The translations under genes and the position numbers were made by a program. From NCBI GenBank assembly GCA_025450475.1, contig JANWHJ010000049.1:1-5037 (forward strand): a stretch of DNA of 5,037 nucleotides. The letters are read 5' to 3'. The notes under the pieces were generated by a model that was given only the letters and a program-made list of their open reading frames with translations, was not told where the DNA came from and searched no databases. The DNA is from Nitrososphaera sp. Its GTDB lineage: Archaea > Thermoproteota > Nitrososphaeria > Nitrososphaerales > Nitrososphaeraceae. Below, in pieces: positions 4,556 to 5,037 of the stretch (positions are counted from its first letter, which is position 1; each line of letters begins with the position of its first letter).

Positions 4556-5037
4556 GCCTTGTTTTCGCTGCTAATTTGGGCGAGGGACACCTGCGTTGGG
4601 TTCTTGTATTTCACGACCTGCGAGGCCCCTTCCCTCGGGTACACGCCGTAAATGAGGGCCGCCTTTGCCACCGTGGAATCTTTCAAGGTGACCATTATTA
4701 TCTGGTTGTCTTTTGAGCGCTCGAACAGTACTTTGGACAGTCGCTCCGTATTTTGCGCGTCAAGATGTGCGTCAACCTCGTCCATTAGGTAGAATGGCGA
4801 GGGCTTGAGCGACTGGAGCGATAGAAGGAACACAGTTGCGGCAATCGTCTTTTCGCCGCCTGATAGGGCGGTGGACTCACGCGGGACAGTCTTCCCGGGA
4901 AAGCGCGCGAGCAGCATTACGCCGCTGGAGAAAATGTCAGCTGGATTTTCTATGTCGAGCCACGCCGTGCCTCCTGTCATCTTTTCAAACGTGGCTCTGA
5001 TATCACCATCGACTCTTTGGAAGGCCTCCATGAAGAC
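4552..5037 (-). CDS. smc: Chromosome segregation ATPase SMC, C-terminal end (gene runs off the right edge)
   Basis: The frame is open to the right edge, so only the last 161 residues are visible, starting V-F-M-E-A-F; the ATG at 5031 is internal. This is the C-terminal half of the SMC ATPase head. The ABC signature is LSGGEK, with the Walker B motif PFYLMDEVDAHLD carrying the Asp-Glu pair and the D-loop Asp. Before these lies TGGTAWLDIENPADIFSSGV, and after them QIIMVTLKDSTVAKAALIYGVYPREG. SMC proteins dimerise through a long coiled coil and a hinge (not visible here) and use ATP to compact and segregate chromosomes. The motif spacing and conserved residues fit SMC rather than Rad50, RecN or RecF. 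It probably heads the leftward transcription unit that includes the CDF transporter. Confidence 0.95.
   Translation of the reverse strand, partial: VFMEAFQRVDGDIRATFEKMTGGTAWLDIENPADIFSSGVMLLARFPGKTVPRESTALSGGEKTIAATVFLLSLQSLKPSPFYLMDEVDAHLDAQNTERLSKVLFERSKDNQIIMVTLKDSTVAKAALIYGVYPREGASQVVKYKNPTQVSLAQISSENKA

Noticed and set aside
4480..4716. Rightward 78-codon frame across the SMC-CDF junction
   Set aside because: It is antisense to two well-identified genes and shows no recognisable motif.

Overview
The window looks like ordinary core-genome sequence from an archaeon, most likely a soil-type ammonia oxidiser of the Nitrososphaera group (Thaumarchaeota). This is inferred from an Nre-family repair protein with a PCNA-binding tail, an archaeal/eukaryal-type prolyl-tRNA synthetase with a C-terminal Cys4 domain, a small Elf1-like zinc-ribbon protein, TATA-like boxes about 25-30 nt before start codons with few Shine-Dalgarno sequences, and a thaumarchaeal-looking SMC tail. 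Base composition appears close to 50% G+C. No rRNA, tRNA, insertion sequence, CRISPR array or phage gene was seen.

Layout. The left block (1-3027) reads rightward. It holds the C-terminal quarter of an Nre protein, a 97-residue Cys4 protein of unknown function, a 261-nt gap with possible RNA structure and a possible 20-codon ORF, then proS followed with no spacer by a VTT/DedA-type membrane protein. The middle block (3030-3586) is a divergent pair of small genes: a leftward 100-residue protein with a Cys3His pattern and a rightward 57-residue Elf1-like protein. They share an 80-nt region carrying two opposed TATA boxes. The right block (3635-5037) reads leftward: the C-terminal end of a chromosomal SMC ATPase, then a CDF-type Zn2+/Co2+ efflux transporter 26 nt downstream.

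Working together. These are mostly unrelated housekeeping functions: DNA repair, tRNA charging, transcription, chromosome organisation, membrane maintenance and metal homeostasis. The tightest link is proS-VTT, which share one reading frame separated by a single TAG. SMC and the CDF gene may be co-transcribed, although a TATA-like sequence over the SMC stop codon could give the transporter its own promoter.

No clear new multi-gene system is visible. The points most worth a second look are the proS leader region, the single-amber junction between proS and the VTT gene, the divergent promoter pair that corrects the start of the Elf1-like gene, and the two small uncharacterised Cys-rich proteins.
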